Shown here piece after piece: positions 10,816-21,129 of a DNA stretch of 47,470 nt. This DNA comes from Zancudomyces culisetae (Eukaryota; Kickxellomycota; Harpellomycetes; Harpellales; Legeriomycetaceae): contig LSSK01000250.1 in assembly GCA_001969505.1 (NCBI GenBank), positions 1 to 47,470 of the forward strand, given 5' to 3'. The translations under genes were made by a program, and so were the position numbers. How positions within the stretch are numbered: the stretch's first letter is position 1; the number at the start of each line of letters is the position of its first letter. The notes under the pieces are model-generated. The model ran no database searches. It worked only from the letters and a program-made list of their open reading frames with translations, and was not told where the DNA came from.

Positions 10816-13800
10816 ATGGAATTCGCACTCGAATCTTATGACTATGAATCACCAGACTTGGGTAACAGTGAAAAAGAATGTGGTGGTAACCATGCTAGTG
10901 AAAATGAAAGGCCGGTGAGAGAATGTGTAGAAATTATTCTTGATTCACCGGAAATGGTATACAAGAAAAATAGCTACAAAGATCTAGATACAATTAAAAA
11001 TATAGAACTGAGAGAGAGATCGTCCTTTGAATATACTGAGAGTGAGAAAGATAAGCGTTCACAGGAGTCTACGGAGAGTACTGATTTTTTGGGGGTGCTA
11101 ATTAAAAAAAAACAGAGAGAGAAGACACACGATGATTTTAAAGTTCAAAAACAGCGTGGAAAAGAAAGCGAAGAGGAGCGTATACAAGTTGTACTTTTAT
11201 CAAGTAGCAGTTTTGTTGCGGAAAAGTGTGAAAATGAAAATAAATGTGAATCGAGCAACGAAAAGCTAGATACTGATTTTGGTTTCAAGTTTGATGTTAT
11301 TAGAGACCATGAAGAGGTGAATAAATGGAATATAGATGAGTTTAACTTTAATTCAGCCCCAGAGGAAAGAAATAGGCAAAAGAAGGGCGAAAATGAAGAT
11401 ATAAACGTACATTCGACAAATAATAATATTTCAGACCACGAAGTAACCGAACATGACNNNNNNNNNNNNNNNNNNNNNNNNNNNNNNNNNNNNNNNNNNN
11501 NNNNNNNNNNNNNNNNNNNNNNNNNNNNNNNNNNNNNNNNNNNNNNNNNNNNNNNNNNNNNNNNNNNNNNNNNNNNNNNNNNNNNNNNNNNNNNNNNNNN
11601 NNNNNNNNNNNNNNNNNNNNNNNNNNNNNNNNNNNNNNNNNNNNNNNNNNNNNNNNNNNNNNNNNNNNNNNNNNNNNNNNNNNNNNNNNNNNNNNNNNNN
11701 NNNNNNNNNNNNNNNNNNNGTGAGAGAATGTGTAGAAATTATTCTTGATTCACCGGAAATGGTATACAAGAAAAATAGCTACAAAGATCTAGATACAATT
11801 AAAAATATAGAACTGAGAGAGAGATCGTCCTTTGAATATACTGAGTGTGAGAAAGATAAGCGTTCACAGGAGTCTACGGAGAGTACTGATTTTTTGGGGG
11901 TGCTAATTAAAAAAAAACAGAGAGAGAAGACACACGATGATTTTAAAGTTCAAAAACAGCGTGGAAAAGAAAGCGAAGAGGAGCGTATACAAGTTGTACT
12001 TTTATCAAGTAGCAGTTTTGTTGCGGAAAAGTGTGAAAATGAAAATAAATGTGAATCGAGCAACGAAAAGCTAGATACTGATTTTGGTTTCGAGTTTGAT
12101 GTTATTAGAGACCATGAAGAGGTGAATAAATGGAATATAGATGAGTTTAACTTTAATTCAGCCCCAGAGGAAAGAAATAGGCAAAAGAAGGGCGAAAATG
12201 AAGATATAAACGTACATTCGACAAATAATAATATTTCAGACCACGAAGTAACCGAACATGACACCTTTTTTAACTACAATCCTATGGATATCATTAAAAA
12301 AAAAGTGGATAAACGAGATAAAGTAACCAAGGATGCATGTTCTGCACTTGTAAATGTATATCAGGAAGAAATGAGTATAATAGAGGAAAAAAGTTTTAAT
12401 GTAGATACAGGGGTAAACTATGAATATCTGTATGAATCCGACGGGAGTGTAAAAACAGATATAATCGAGGAGTCTAATGATGAGGAAAGTAGAGAAAATT
12501 CAGCTTTGCAACCAGAATTCTGCTCAGAACAAGATGGATCGTATAGATACGAGTATGAGCAGATAAACGATGTAGCAGTAGACACATTTATAAGTGAACT
12601 AGAACCAAGCCTTGATTTAAAAGAACATCCCATACAACTAAGTAGCGATGAGTCTGAATTAGACGTACGTATTAGTAAGCTTTTGAATACAAAGGAAGTA
12701 GGTACTGTAGCCAATAAATATGCTCAGGGACATAGTGCGAACTTTTTGGGGAAAAGAAGTGCCAGTGACTTTGGAAGTTATGGCAGCACAACTGAAACTC
12801 GCAACACATACAATGCAGTTTTGCCAACTAGCACAATGAAAGCCTACTCGAAGTACAAATTTTCTGGGTATGAGAGCACTGACAGCAGTGGAAATGATGA
12901 TGGGATAAAACCAAAGCATGCCAGTGGTTACTCAAGTGGTGAGAATGAATATTTTAGAAAGTCTCCTATGAGGCAAAAAGATAATATAAGGTCTGAAACC
13001 TCAGAGTTTGCTGATGAAAACGATCGCGTGTTTGATTATGAAGAGGATTATATAAACAGTTTGTACGACTACAACGACTTTCAAGATGATCTGATCCCTA
13101 GCGGCGCTGGAGAGATTAGGTATTCACCGCAGAAAGATGTTAAAACCTCACGAATAGGGTCAGAAAGAGAACTAATTCTTGTTTCTTCAAGTAGCAGAAT
13201 TGGATATAGCAGCCAGGATAGCAATCCAGATCCTTATAAAAGCAATAGCAAAGGAACACCACAAAAGATGACAATGAGAACATTTTCGTTACCCACACAC
13301 AATGAATTTGAGGAGTTGAAGAAAAAAATTGAAGAGATAAGTGAAAGCATTAACGATGTAATTAATGTAAACACAAAGGAGAAACAAAGTGAGGGGATTG
13401 CAACTCGGACAGTTGATACAAAGAGGGTAAAGCAAACAGAAAAGGAGAGGGCCAGGGTTATAGGGAGAATAAATGGAAGGGATAATTTAAAGAGTATTTT
13501 ATTGCGAAATATTGTCGTTGAATTTGGCCTAAACGTTATGGAAATATTTGAAAAAGGCAGTAGTGGAAGTAAGAACAAACATGGAAAGAAAAGAGCCAAA
13601 GTGGGTAAAAGTGTAGAAAACCTAGATGATTTTGGAAGGAAAAATGGAAAAACAGGCGAAAATAGTCTGCAAGTTAGTGGTGATAGCGAAGCAGGAGTGG
13701 AAGGTGAAGGTCAAAGCGAACAACATTTGATATTTAACGAGTTACGAGATGCGGGAATCGGCTATGCAATCAAATGTGGTGGTGAGGGGTATAACATTAT

Positions 13801-15553
13801 ATCATGGAAGAGAAATCACGAAATAACATATGACATGGAACAAGATATATTTATACCAAATGAAAAGCCGTATGTTGAACAGGTAGATCGAGTTTTGGCT
13901 ATTTACAATTGTGAAACCTTTTCACAGCTGGCGAACAAGTATGATAAAGATGCGCGTCAACTTATAAACCATTTCAAGACACAGATGACAATAGCAGGCA
14001 GTAAACAAGCGTATGTGGTGGTTTATGATTACAATGGATACAAAAAGCGTTATAGGTCAAGCGCGGCGAGAAGGTTTGCACGGTCTGTCAAAGAAATAAC
14101 GGAAAAAAATATTAATATCAATATCAGCAGTAGTGGAAATAGCTTCAGGAAAAACTCCAAGAACAATAGCAGCAATGATGATATGTTTACTAACCCAGAA
14201 AGTGCGATGCAACAATCACTGCCTGCGCCTAAGAATGTTGTTAGGGATAAGAATGGGTTGCCACCCTTTCCAGTACATCTGAGTTCCCGAAACAATAGCA
14301 CCATTACCGACAACGCAAGCTTTACAAGAGTAGATTGCGCTTTTGAAGATAACAATAGTGATAATGATAGTAACGGTAGCGGTATGTATTCTAGCAATTA
14401 TAATGGTAGCAGCGATAGTTATTATGGTTATACAAGTGGCGGCGGTAGCGATGGCGATAGTTGTGGTAATGGAGTCACGAATGCGCTCGAAGGAATAGAT
14501 GGTGAGACGCAGAAAGCGAGCGGAGTTTGTGACTCTGAGAATCGTGTTTTAGATTATACTACTTTTGGAAATACCCACAACAGTGAAAAAAGAAATAAAA
14601 AGAGAAAACCCAGTGGGGCACCAAAAGTCAGGAAGGCCAAGGAACCAGCTAACACAGAATCGCAGAACTTGTTATCTCCAGCAGAGATTCAGGAATTAGT
14701 ATTCGATCTAGAGATGGAGGCGGATATGGGCGTGGATTATGGCGTGGGGGCTTTCAAAGTATATTTTATAACTGATATTGCAAATACTGCTGAAATGAGC
14801 AGGTTATTGATTTCATTTACTAAAAATATTGCGTACCTACCAATACACACCAAAACAGATAATAGTACAACCGAAAACAACGGAGATGTCAAAGAAATCA
14901 ATAATGTCATAAAGGCTGTGCTTTCCAAGGCAGTACAAACTCGTAGAAAGAAGAAAAATATGTGTCTAAATAGTGATATCAATACTAGCGATGGTGATGA
15001 TTATGGAAATACTGGACTCCGAACGAATAGTGTAAATGATCGCAGCGTGTTACTGACGAGATTGTATATGGATCTGTTGGAAAGCATTCCATATGTTAAC
15101 CAAGATATATCGAATACGATAGTCAGGCATTATCCAACTATACAGGCGTTGTATCAAGGATGGTATGACATTATGAATTCAGCAAGGATACCGAGTAATT
15201 CAATTGATACTACTGCAAAAAGTAGCCAAAATATGAGTGACAAACACAGTAATGTGGATGGTTCATATGTGGAATTATTGAAATTTCACTTGGTAAACTA
15301 CCGCGCTACAGATACACCAGACACATCAATAGTTTTACCACAGATTTTACCAGAGAGAAGGAATGGTAGTGATTCCAGGTATGTTGTAAATAAGTGTATG
15401 TCAATGTTGAAGGATTTAAAGGTAACTACAAAAAAAGGCACAAGTGGTGGTAGTGGGGGAAATAATGGTCGGCGCGAAAAATGTATAGGGCTGGTTATTA
15501 GTAGCAAAGTGTTTGTGGTTTTTAATTGTAAATACAAGTACAAAATACTTTAA
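10816..15553 (+). CDS. EME1: Eme1/Mms4-like structure-specific endonuclease subunit (interrupted by a gap)
   Basis: This is the non-catalytic partner of Mus81, which cuts recombination and replication intermediates in the nucleus. The reading frame runs from 10816 to the gap at 11458 and resumes at 11720. If the duplicated 543 bp is merged (see repeats), a single frame of about 1310 aa results. The first 600 residues are acidic, Ser/Asn-rich and probably disordered. From about residue 608 there is an ERCC4-like region: NLKSILLRNIVVEFGLNVME, an FNELRDAG segment, QAYVVVYDYNGYKKR, and FDLEMEADMGVDYGVGAF. A helix-hairpin-helix part follows at about 1146 (LLESIPYVNQDISNTIVRHY) and a short tail IGLVISSKVFVVF fits the family end. 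Catalytic ERKxxxD is absent, as expected for Eme1. Eme1/Mms4 proteins are usually 550-800 aa, so this one is very long. The name rests on fold-level resemblance. Confidence 0.7.
10915..11457 (+). repeat. 543-bp duplicated segment, copy 1 (before the gap)
   Basis: This stretch of the EME1-like frame is repeated at 11720-12262 without any insertion or deletion. Only two substitutions separate the copies: A at 11041 versus T at 11846 (Ser to Cys), and A at 11287 versus G at 12092 (Lys to Glu). The copy runs exactly up to the first N. Confidence 0.97.
11458..11719. other. assembly gap (262 Ns)
   Basis: A run of 262 Ns. The second copy of the duplicated segment starts at the first real base after it, and the gap length does not preserve the reading frame, so the gap is most probably a scaffolding placeholder rather than missing coding sequence. 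Confidence 0.98.
11720..12262 (+). repeat. 543-bp duplicated segment, copy 2 (after the gap)
   Basis: Second copy of 10915-11457, continuous with the rest of the EME1-like frame. It begins exactly where the Ns stop, and its partner ends exactly where they start. This is what two overlapping contigs from different alleles look like when they are not merged. Confidence 0.97.
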
Positions 15554-15725
15554 TCAATTGGGATGGTATCAAGTAATAATAATAAAAAGAAATAACGAAA
15601 TAATTTACAAGGTAAAAAACGAATATCTATACATCCCCAAGTATCAGTGGGAGGAAGAAGAGAAAGCTTATTCATATTTGCTGACGAATTGGTGTGTGTG
15701 AGTGGGGTGGGTGGGGTGGTGGTGA

Positions 15726-17009
15726 TTAGAATTTGATTGATTCCAGCAGATCAAGCACCGTTTGTATGTTCAAAGGGCAGGCCTTGTCATTATCAACACT
15801 TTCACTAATTGTGGCTGCAATGGTTTTGTTAATATCTCCAGAATTAAAAGATAGTAGCGATGCAGTTGGTGAAGAAATATCGATGGATAAATACTCCCTC
15901 CAGTGTAGCCAAAAGGACACCAAAACAACCAAATTGATCGAACTAGGTTGGGATTCACCATCACCATCACCATCACCATCGTTATTATTGTTACTATTAA
16001 TAGTATTGTCAGGGGCACTAGAAGCGTTTATATCCACAAGGTATTTTTCCTTTACTAGCAATTTTATTTGATCAGATAATATATCAACATATTTTTGGAA
16101 TTTTGAGTGGATTCTTGATAACAGTGTACCTATAACCAATGTTACAAAAAAAAAACCCCCCCCAATTTAAAAATTCAATGTCTTTAAAAGTAATATATTT
16201 ATAGCAATTGGCTTACATTTGGATTAATAACAAGAAAATAAGAGCGAAAAAAACAAAAAAAAAAGCAATGGTAACTGTTAATATTATCTTACCTATATAA
16301 AATAACAAGAGTTGCTGACTGTTATCTTTACTGTCAATGAGTTTGTCGTCTAGTTGGGTTACGAATGCACTGCAAGAAATTTTGTTGCAATGAAAAGTCT
16401 ATTATATGATTGTATATATATAAAAATTGAATTTTCGGAGTACTAGTATTATGGAAGGAAAAGAGATAGAGAGATAGAGAGATAGAGGAGAGTTACAGCG
16501 AGAAAGGAAAAATAGAAACTTACAATGTTTTCTAGGATATACTCGAGTTTTTGAACGGTTTTTCCGGTTTTTTTATGGTGATGTATTACTGACTCGTAAT
16601 ATTTTTGTTTTAAAAAGTTAAATGCATCAGTCTTAGCCGTACTATCCGTGATGTTTATTTTCCCACTTTCACTTTGTATTCCACTTTGTGTTTCGTTTTC
16701 CTTTGTTTTCCTGTGGGTGGTAGAAACAGAACCAGAACCAGAGCCAGAACCACAACCAGAAATTCGAGTATCCAAATCCTTCTTGCTAGAATAAAAAGCT
16801 ACTAAAAATGGATGCCAAAGGTCAATGTGATTGACGCCATTGCTACTATTGAATTCCGGATTTGGATTCTGGTGTTGAACTATAATCTCATCGAGAAGCG
16901 GACCAATTTTGTCGCCAAACAAAAGGATCGATTTTATACTCACGAGTATGTCTGCTAATTGCCTGGTGTATTTTTGTTGGTTTTTGAGATTGCCAACGTT
17001 GTTGTGCAT
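15726..17009 (-). CDS. unrecognised protein, three exons, about 331 aa
   Basis: Proposed exons, in transcript order, are 17009-16524, 16398-16293 and 16129-15726; the sum is 996 nt in one frame. Splice sites are GTAAGT/ATAG and GTAAGA/TATAG. The second junction restores a smooth helical stretch (QLLLFYIG|TLLSRIHSKF), which supports the model. For the first junction an alternative acceptor, TTGCAG just downstream (paired with a GTATAT donor), would also keep the frame. The protein looks helical, with an early segment QLADILVSIKSILLFGDKI, a Gly-Ser repeat at about residue 86, helix-rich exons 2-3, and a short Asp-Gly repeat encoded by CACCAT-like triplets. There is no signal peptide or membrane segment that I trust and no known domain. 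It converges on the EME1-like gene, whose stop is 172 bp away, and lies upstream of nothing obviously related. Confidence 0.6.
15958..15981. repeat. CACCAT microsatellite within coding sequence
   Basis: Four near-perfect CACCAT units in exon 3 of the unrecognised gene encode alternating Asp and Gly on the minus strand. Their copy number is likely to vary between strains. Confidence 0.85.
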
Positions 17010-17493
17010 TGTTGGTGATTTCTATATTTTTATTTATATCTTTAATAGTGATTATCGATATTAAGGGTGTTGATGTATTTGTTGCAAGTATTGAGAAAGT
17101 GAAATTGGGTTATTTCAAACGTGTGTGATCATTATTATTTTATTATTATTATTTATTTTGGTGAATCAAATTTCAAGAACTGAAAAATTATTAAAAAGAA
17201 AGAGAAAAAAAAAAGTTTTTTCAACACAAATTAACCCAAGCTCCACCACCACAGATCATAAAGTACATAAAGTTTAATCAAGTTATAACCATTTAAAAGT
17301 TACAAAAAATATGAGGTAAACAAAGAAAGAAAGAAAGAACATGAAATGGGAAAAAAAAATTACTCGAGTATAACGAAAAGAGTCAATGATACCATAGTTA
17401 AATACATACATACAACAGCCACAAATAAATAAATATAAAAAAAAGGCAAAAGACAAAAGACAAGTGAAAAGAGTAGACCAAATATTAAAGATA
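17010..17493. other. intergenic region between KIN1-like and unrecognised gene
   Basis: Both neighbours are on the minus strand, so this holds the 3' end of the kinase gene and the promoter of the three-exon gene. It is AT-rich with ATT triplet runs near 17135-17160. No other feature was seen. Confidence 0.5.
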
Positions 17494-20400
17494 TTAAATT
17501 CTAATAGTATCCAATAGCTTGGACACAACATCTTTATATCGCATAAAATCACCAGAATGCAACATAAATTCAATTCCGTGCGCCGAAGGAAGAACATAAC
17601 TGGGGAATTTAACCAGATAAATATAAAATGCCAGCGTGTGCACATTAAAATTTATAGCTTCTGTTGAAGACGAAGGTAGTAAAACCAAGTTTTGCTCAGC
17701 TCGCAGGTCGGCCTTCTTTTCAGGTCGTCTTTCGGCTTGAACTTCCACCTTATCGGAGGAAGAAAATGAAATGGAAAGAGAGGCAGAATGACGCGATGGT
17801 GAAGGTAGTCTGGGGAGCATAGTAGACTCCTTGCGTGGTTCGCTGAGAAAGCAGTAAAAGTATCCAGAGCCTTCGGTGTAGGAAATGTTGAGGGTATCAA
17901 GGCCACGAATCAATTCGTCTCGGATAACAGCCTTTTTTTTCAGAGATGAGGTGATTGATTTGGAAACAAGCTTTTTGAGAGCAATTTGTTTGTAGAAATC
18001 ATCAAAGCGTTGATAATTGGTATTAGTACTATTAAAGTTGTTGTCGTTGTTGCTGTTGTTGCTGTTGTCGTCGTTGTTTATGGGTAGGTGAAGACTAGAG
18101 GATTTAGTATCGTTAGTATTGGCACGAATATCTACAGAAGACGGACTGGTAGCACCCAATGTGGAAGTGATGCGAGTGGATTTTTTCTGATCAGGCTGAA
18201 GGGAACTTCCATGGTTTGAGGAAGTGGAGAATAGAAATCTGGATAAGCTCTTTATTTTACCAATTTTTTTGGGTTTTTCAGAATGAGATTCTGGTTTAAG
18301 TTGAGGTTTAGATTTAAGTTGAGAATCAGTAAGGGTATTATGTTTATTATTGGAAAATAGTGAGGTAAACCAAGAACCTCTTTTAGTTAAAGAACGGTCG
18401 AGTGCTTGGGGCTCATTGGTAGATTTTGGTACATCGAAATTGGTGTTAGTGTTGGTGTTAGTGTTGGTTTTGGTGTTGGTTTTGGTGTTGGTTTTGGTGT
18501 TGGTTTTGGGTAATTGGGAGCTATTATCATTTATGATAGAGTTCTTTTGGTTGGGAGGTTTTGAAATTGGGTTTTTCATCAAAAGCGCATCAGAATTGGC
18601 ATGATCGGTAAAGGCAGAGTTAAGTTTTATTGGAATGCTTTTCCGGTTATTCAAGCGAGAAGAGGAAGAATTTTGGAATGAAGGACCAGTAAAACAAGTA
18701 TTTGTGGGAGGAGTTGAAGTGTTGGTGGAAGGAACCATAGATTTGTGAGCAATGGTGCTGGTATTGAGTCGTGAAGAACCAATCGGGTTGGTAGAGGCAT
18801 TCCAGATCGAGCTATAGTTACTGGTATTGATGCCTTGATTTTGGTTTTGGTTTTGATAAGACACAGAGGCTGAAGAGAGTTCTAGTTTATCTTGAATTAA
18901 ATAATATATGCTAAGCAAGGGATCAGTAGCAAGCAGCTCGTTGTAAGCGTTAGAAATATAATAGTACAGATTTGGATTCATATCGCTGGGAACATAGCGT
19001 TCATCAGTTGAAGTCCCAGAAGTAGTAGTGGCGTGGATACTGGTCATAAGAGGCTTAAACCCAGGAATTGGTACTGGTCTGGGAGTAGTTCCGATTATGT
19101 CACGGACATTTCCTATCGTGCTACGGTTCTTGTAGGCATTGATTTGCGTTTTAGCCAACTTTTTCAACACTCTGGCATAATCGCTGATCTCTGTTCTTTC
19201 GCGAGGCGCTGGATTGGCCATCCTTCCAAGATTTGAGTCCATATGTGGTGACTGTATCGTGTTGCTTTGAGGAGTTTTTGAATTTTGAAGATTGTTTATG
19301 TTATTGTTTATTGCTGTTTTCTTCATAGATAGGTATTCTGGTGGCGATGAAAATCGTTTCATATTGAAATCGCCACCCAAATTCGAACCAAGCTCACCAA
19401 CCACAGTATCGGCCGCCGATTGATCTGGCCTGTTTGCTTTTTTCACTGGGTCAAGCACCAGAGCTACTGCCGTTTCAGTCTCGGCTTCAGTATCGGCGTC
19501 GACCTCTGTATCATGTTTTCGAGAATTATTGTTATTGTTATTGTTATTGTTATTGTTATCGTCTAGATTACGACTGAGTTGCTTGATGTGTGCTCGCAGA
19601 TACTTTCTGATACTGTCATGATACCACTGCGACTCTATTGTCGCTTGGATGCATTCTTTAATACATTCTCTATGTCCAAACCCAAAACCTAAATACGCCT
19701 CCATCCTCTGTATAACTCGATCGTCAATGTCACTGCTATCTATAATTGGAACCCGTGGAGGTATATGTTGTTCAATCGGTTTGTTGTGTCCTTCTACCAT
19801 CCACGGATGCACCAAAACCTCTGCCATTGTTGCCCGCTGTTTAGGATTTACCGTCAGTGTACGCGACAGTAAGTGTCTACACCCCTCTGTTACAAATGTT
19901 GGGATGTCAAAGCGGCCAGCCTTGATCTTTTTATGCAAAACAGACATTGACGGATCATCAAACGGCACTCTTCCACATACCAATACATATACCACCACTC
20001 CAAACGACCAAATGTCCACCTCTGGTCCTATATACGTCTGCGCTCGAAGTAACTCAGGCGCTGCAAAATATAACGACCCGCAGTGTGTTGATAACGTTGT
20101 TCGTGGCGAGTATACATTCGAAAGTCCAAAATCTATAATCTTCACATCTCCTTCTTCTGTAATCATGATGTTTTCTATTTTCAAGTCGCGATGTACAATG
20201 TTGTTTCGATGGCAATAATCCAGTGCCGATGCAATTTGCCGGGCAAATTTGCGTGTTTTGGCTTCACTTAACCGCCCTTTGCTTACAATGTACTCGAATA
20301 TCTGCCCTCCCGTTATCAGTTCTGTCACTAGATAAAAGTGGTTAGGATGTACTATCACTTCATACAATCGGCTTATGTTTGGATGGTCCAGCAGTTGTAG

Positions 20401-21129
20401 AATCGCCACCTCTCTTAACACCCTCATATCTTTGTTTTCCGTCTTTTCTCGCTCCTTTGTCGTCATTCGCTCCCTTGGTTGTTTAAATATCCTTTTCTTT
20501 TTTTTCTTCCTGTCATCCCCTCCATAGACAATAATCTGTTCCAGGATATCTAATATCCTTCGTTCTCGTGCTTCAATACTTTTTACCTGTGTTGTTATTT
20601 CGCCCCTGTTATAAACACTAGCCCTATTATCATTCCCACTCGTGAGCTTCTTAATAGCCATTACCTTTCCGCTATCTACACTAATTCCACTAGCATTTCC
20701 CAATTTTGTGGTTGCCAACCCAGAGTTATCTATGTGGTACTTTGGGAGGTTTACAGAAACTTTGGGGTCCAACCGTGGGATGATTTTGATTGCCACTTTT
20801 CGTCCCGTTCGCGTATCCACAGCCTGCTTTACTTTTCCCATACTTCCCGCACCAATTGTCTTTATTATTTGGTATGACTCAAGCATCTTTCCCCTTGCAG
20901 GAATCCCCCTTTGATTACCCGAATTTGTTTTATTTTTGGGAGTTTCGCCATATCTTCCTTCCTGGGTTTCTGCCTTTCTATTTCGTTCATGAAACTCAAT
21001 TGTTCCCTCTTGTTGTTCGCGCCCCAGTGACTTTTCGGGCTGTGCTTTTCTGTTTCCCATTTTATCGTATCGTTGAGACTCGCCATCTCCGAACTGAGGT
21101 GCTCCTGGTGCTATTATTTCCCCTATCAT
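17494..21129 (-). CDS. KIN1: Kin1/Kin2 (MARK/PAR-1 family) Ser/Thr protein kinase, 1211 aa
   Basis: This is a cortical kinase of the PAR-1/MARK family, which in yeast acts in exocytosis, polarity and ER-stress mRNA targeting. The kinase domain covers about residues 86-444: glycine loop GAGSMGKV (93-100), VAIK lysine at 115, HRDLKIEN (313-320), DFG (333-335), activation loop LSTHCGS with a candidate LKB1-type Thr348, and AAPE (356-359). Between Lys115 and the helix C glutamate near 240 there are about 120 residues, far more than in a standard kinase; Kin1-type fungal kinases do carry an insertion here, but this one is long and basic. A disordered Ser/Asn/Thr-rich middle follows. The last 55 residues match a KA1 membrane-binding domain (YIYLVKFPSYVLPSAHGIEF and a YKDVVSKLL end). 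There is no intron. Kin1 and Kin2 cannot be told apart here. Confidence 0.9.
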   Translation of the reverse strand: MIGEIIAPGAPQFGDGESQRYDKMGNRKAQPEKSLGREQQEGTIEFHERNRKAETQEGRYGETPKNKTNSGNQRGIPARGKMLESYQIIKTIGAGSMGKVKQAVDTRTGRKVAIKIIPRLDPKVSVNLPKYHIDNSGLATTKLGNASGISVDSGKVMAIKKLTSGNDNRASVYNRGEITTQVKSIEARERRILDILEQIIVYGGDDRKKKKKRIFKQPRERMTTKEREKTENKDMRVLREVAILQLLDHPNISRLYEVIVHPNHFYLVTELITGGQIFEYIVSKGRLSEAKTRKFARQIASALDYCHRNNIVHRDLKIENIMITEEGDVKIIDFGLSNVYSPRTTLSTHCGSLYFAAPELLRAQTYIGPEVDIWSFGVVVYVLVCGRVPFDDPSMSVLHKKIKAGRFDIPTFVTEGCRHLLSRTLTVNPKQRATMAEVLVHPWMVEGHNKPIEQHIPPRVPIIDSSDIDDRVIQRMEAYLGFGFGHRECIKECIQATIESQWYHDSIRKYLRAHIKQLSRNLDDNNNNNNNNNNNSRKHDTEVDADTEAETETAVALVLDPVKKANRPDQSAADTVVGELGSNLGGDFNMKRFSSPPEYLSMKKTAINNNINNLQNSKTPQSNTIQSPHMDSNLGRMANPAPRERTEISDYARVLKKLAKTQINAYKNRSTIGNVRDIIGTTPRPVPIPGFKPLMTSIHATTTSGTSTDERYVPSDMNPNLYYYISNAYNELLATDPLLSIYYLIQDKLELSSASVSYQNQNQNQGINTSNYSSIWNASTNPIGSSRLNTSTIAHKSMVPSTNTSTPPTNTCFTGPSFQNSSSSRLNNRKSIPIKLNSAFTDHANSDALLMKNPISKPPNQKNSIINDNSSQLPKTNTKTNTKTNTKTNTNTNTNTNFDVPKSTNEPQALDRSLTKRGSWFTSLFSNNKHNTLTDSQLKSKPQLKPESHSEKPKKIGKIKSLSRFLFSTSSNHGSSLQPDQKKSTRITSTLGATSPSSVDIRANTNDTKSSSLHLPINNDDNSNNSNNDNNFNSTNTNYQRFDDFYKQIALKKLVSKSITSSLKKKAVIRDELIRGLDTLNISYTEGSGYFYCFLSEPRKESTMLPRLPSPSRHSASLSISFSSSDKVEVQAERRPEKKADLRAEQNLVLLPSSSTEAINFNVHTLAFYIYLVKFPSYVLPSAHGIEFMLHSGDFMRYKDVVSKLLDTIRI
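18440..18510. repeat. coding minisatellite (TTGGTG/TTTTGG units)
   Basis: About twelve 6-bp units, read on the minus strand as alternating Thr-Asn and Thr-Lys, sit in the disordered middle of the Kin1-like kinase. The reverse strand gives an open Leu-Val repeat frame, which is an artefact of the repeat. Confidence 0.9.
19524..19560. repeat. ATTGTT microsatellite coding polyasparagine
   Basis: Tandem ATTGTT units encode a run of about eleven Asn on the minus strand, just after the kinase domain of the Kin1-like protein. Confidence 0.9.

Noticed and set aside
10915-12262. Genuine tandem duplication inside the EME1-like gene
   Set aside because: Copies meet the Ns exactly on both sides and the printed gap breaks the frame; an unmerged overlap explains this with fewer assumptions.
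15513-15701. 62-aa frame overlapping the 3' end of the EME1-like gene
   Set aside because: I considered a frameshifted tail of that protein, but the family's C-terminal segment (IGLVISSKVFVVF) is already in the main frame.
18350-18604. Plus-strand frame with a long Leu-Val repeat
   Set aside because: It is the reverse reading of the coding minisatellite in the Kin1-like gene.
19649-20218. 189-aa plus-strand frame
   Set aside because: It lies entirely opposite the conserved kinase domain and is Cys/Ser/Thr-rich without a motif.
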